In this document: positions 16,682 to 18,206 of the stretch, in pieces | How positions within the stretch are numbered: position 1 is the first letter of the stretch | Layout: each line of letters opens with the position of its first letter | Source: Conidiobolus incongruus B7586 | Lineage: Eukaryota; Entomophthoromycota; Entomophthoromycetes; Entomophthorales; Conidiobolaceae | Reading direction: 5' to 3' | DNA: 18,206 nt | Assembly (NCBI GenBank): GCA_000697335.1 | Contig: JNEM01006528.1 | Location: 1 to 18,206, forward strand | Program-made: the position numbers and the translations under genes | The notes under the pieces: model-generated | Told to the model about the DNA's origin: nothing | Databases searched by the model: none | The model's input: only the letters and a program-made list of their open reading frames with translations

Positions 16682-18206
16682 CTGCAAAATATTCATATGA
16701 TGAGACGATTTCTGAAACCTTAATTAACTGAATTCGCATTGATAGCATTAATAATAAATTTCATTTTATCACAACTGTCGATTTGTGTGTTTGAATGTCA
16801 AAATAAATCAAATTGAACTATTTAATTAAAATAATTTTATATTACAATAATGTAATATAAATCCTAAAAAATAGTTCAATTTATTCAAATAAATTTGGAT
16901 ATATATATATATATTACAGATGACAACCCATAACCTCTACGACTCTATTGTTTTGTACATACAATTATTAATATTAATTCTTATATGAAATCAAGTCAAA
17001 ATCTATCAAAATATTTTAGTTTCTTCATAATACAATTCTCTATTGCTTCCTATTTGCATCGGATTTGAGTCAAATTTTTATTTCCGAATTAAATTTCATT
17101 TTTTTTGATTCAAATTTTTATGTAAAGTTTGGATAATTATAATTTCAAAATACTAAACTATTTGGTAGATTAATAAACAGTTTATTCAAATAATCAAGAA
17201 AAATTAGCTTGATGCATGCTTGTTTTGATAAAATTTGTAAATATATATATAAATATTTAGATATAGACTGGAACAAGTATATTATGATAATGTTTTTGGA
17301 TCATTTTTTGACATTCAATCCAAGGTTGATAAGTAATCGTTCATTATAATTTTAGAATTTTATATTATCTATGGAACAATATTTGCTCATTAATTGGTTA
17401 TTGGAATATATTAATCATTACTAAAAACCAATAATTACAATGCTTACTATTAATAATAGTAATAAGATCTATATATAATGATTAACAATTGACTTAATAT
17501 ATTGTAAATATATCTTAAAATGCTCCAAAAATATAATATATATGTTATGAATGAATAATTTTGATTTCAAATCTTTAAAATAAATAAAATATAGAAAGTT
17601 CATTATACTCTAGTTAAAAAAATAATAGTATTTTGTATAATTAAATGATTTATAAGTTTGATTAAATATTAATCAATCAATAACTTTGTTTTTTTTATAT
17701 TTATATTTAATATTAAAAAGTCTCTAAATATACATTAAAGTATAATGTTTATTAATTTGAATTTATAATATATAAAATATTTATTATTAAATTAATATAT
17801 AATTTAAAATTATATTTAAAAAAATTTACTATATAATAAATCAATAATAATTCTTTTTAAATAGAATTATTATTTAATTATAAAAAATCAAAATTATTTT
17901 AATTTATATCTCAACTATCTTATATATTAATATTTTAATTGACTAAAAAAATATAATAATAAAACTAATATAATATAAATAAAAAATAAATCTATTATTT
18001 ATATTGCAGGTTAATATATAAATAAACTAAGTTTTTTTAAGCTTTATAAATAAATAAATAAATTTAGATATATAAGATTATATATCAAATTATTTCAATA
18101 TAGTATAATATTGATAAATACACTTTTGATCTTAAAATTGTTAATTATAATGAAAAATTAAATAAGAAAAAATAAGATATATAAATTTAACTTTTTTAAG
18201 AATTTA
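16682..18206. other. AT-rich region to the window end
   Basis: No gene is visible. It contains a nested inverted repeat (16810-16882) and a short TA run near 16898-16914. Composition becomes almost pure A/T after about 17700. Confidence 0.55.
16810..16882. repeat. nested inverted repeat (foldback structure)
   Basis: Outer arms AAATTGAACTATTT (16810-16823) and AAATAGTTCAATTT (16869-16882) are perfect 14-bp inverted copies. Between them lies a perfect 11-bp hairpin with a 4-nt loop (stem 16836-16846 with 16851-16861). Similar short sequences, CAAAATAAAT and CAAATAAAT, flank the two sides. It could be a small foldback element or MITE remnant, or a cruciform-forming site. Confidence 0.6.

Overview
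The window is strongly AT-rich eukaryotic DNA. Genes stand out as islands of higher GC, split by very short spliceosomal introns (mostly 50-65 nt, donors GTAA/GTAT, acceptors usually TAG, often a CTAAT-like branch site). The gene set (fungal-type Nop13, Dbp9, a NOL7/Utp16-like protein, a CKS protein, a free-standing SCP2 domain) points to a fungus. The AT-richness, short introns, decayed F-box/LRR gene and cysteine-rich secreted protein would fit an early-diverging fungus such as the Conidiobolus group. That placement is inference.

Layout. 1-5840 is an accessory, gene-poor third. It holds a decayed F-box/LRR-type gene (779-1810, minus), a GC-rich islet of unclear origin (2225-2490), one intact orphan secreted cysteine-rich gene (2678-3109, minus) and other coding-like relics (4132-4191 and 4500-4692). 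5841-14390 is the core block: a CKS protein with a long nuclear tail (minus); an SH3BGR/thioredoxin-fold protein with a nine-exon acidic N-terminus (plus); Nop13-like two-RRM protein (minus); NOL7/Utp16-like protein (minus); Dbp9/DDX56 helicase (plus). 14391-18206 is mostly AT-rich non-genic DNA with one compact, intronless, codon-biased SCP2 gene (16193-16588, minus), a textbook TATA box and a nested inverted repeat.

How the genes relate. Nop13, the NOL7-like protein and Dbp9 are consecutive and all are expected to act in nucleolar ribosome assembly. The last two are divergent across 516 bp and could share control. CKS and the SH3BGR-like gene are divergent across about 1.07 kb, and that interval carries a TTGGCGCCAA palindrome.

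Most unusual observations: all eight introns of the SH3BGR-like gene are phase 0 and bound tiny E/K-rich exons; the two RRMs of Nop13 are split at the same codon and phase; the CKS protein has altered signature residues; and the decayed F-box gene keeps a clean 52-nt intron while its downstream stop codons sit where one C-to-T change in CAA would put them. I see no transposase, reverse transcriptase, rRNA, tRNA or CRISPR array, and no telomeric repeat.
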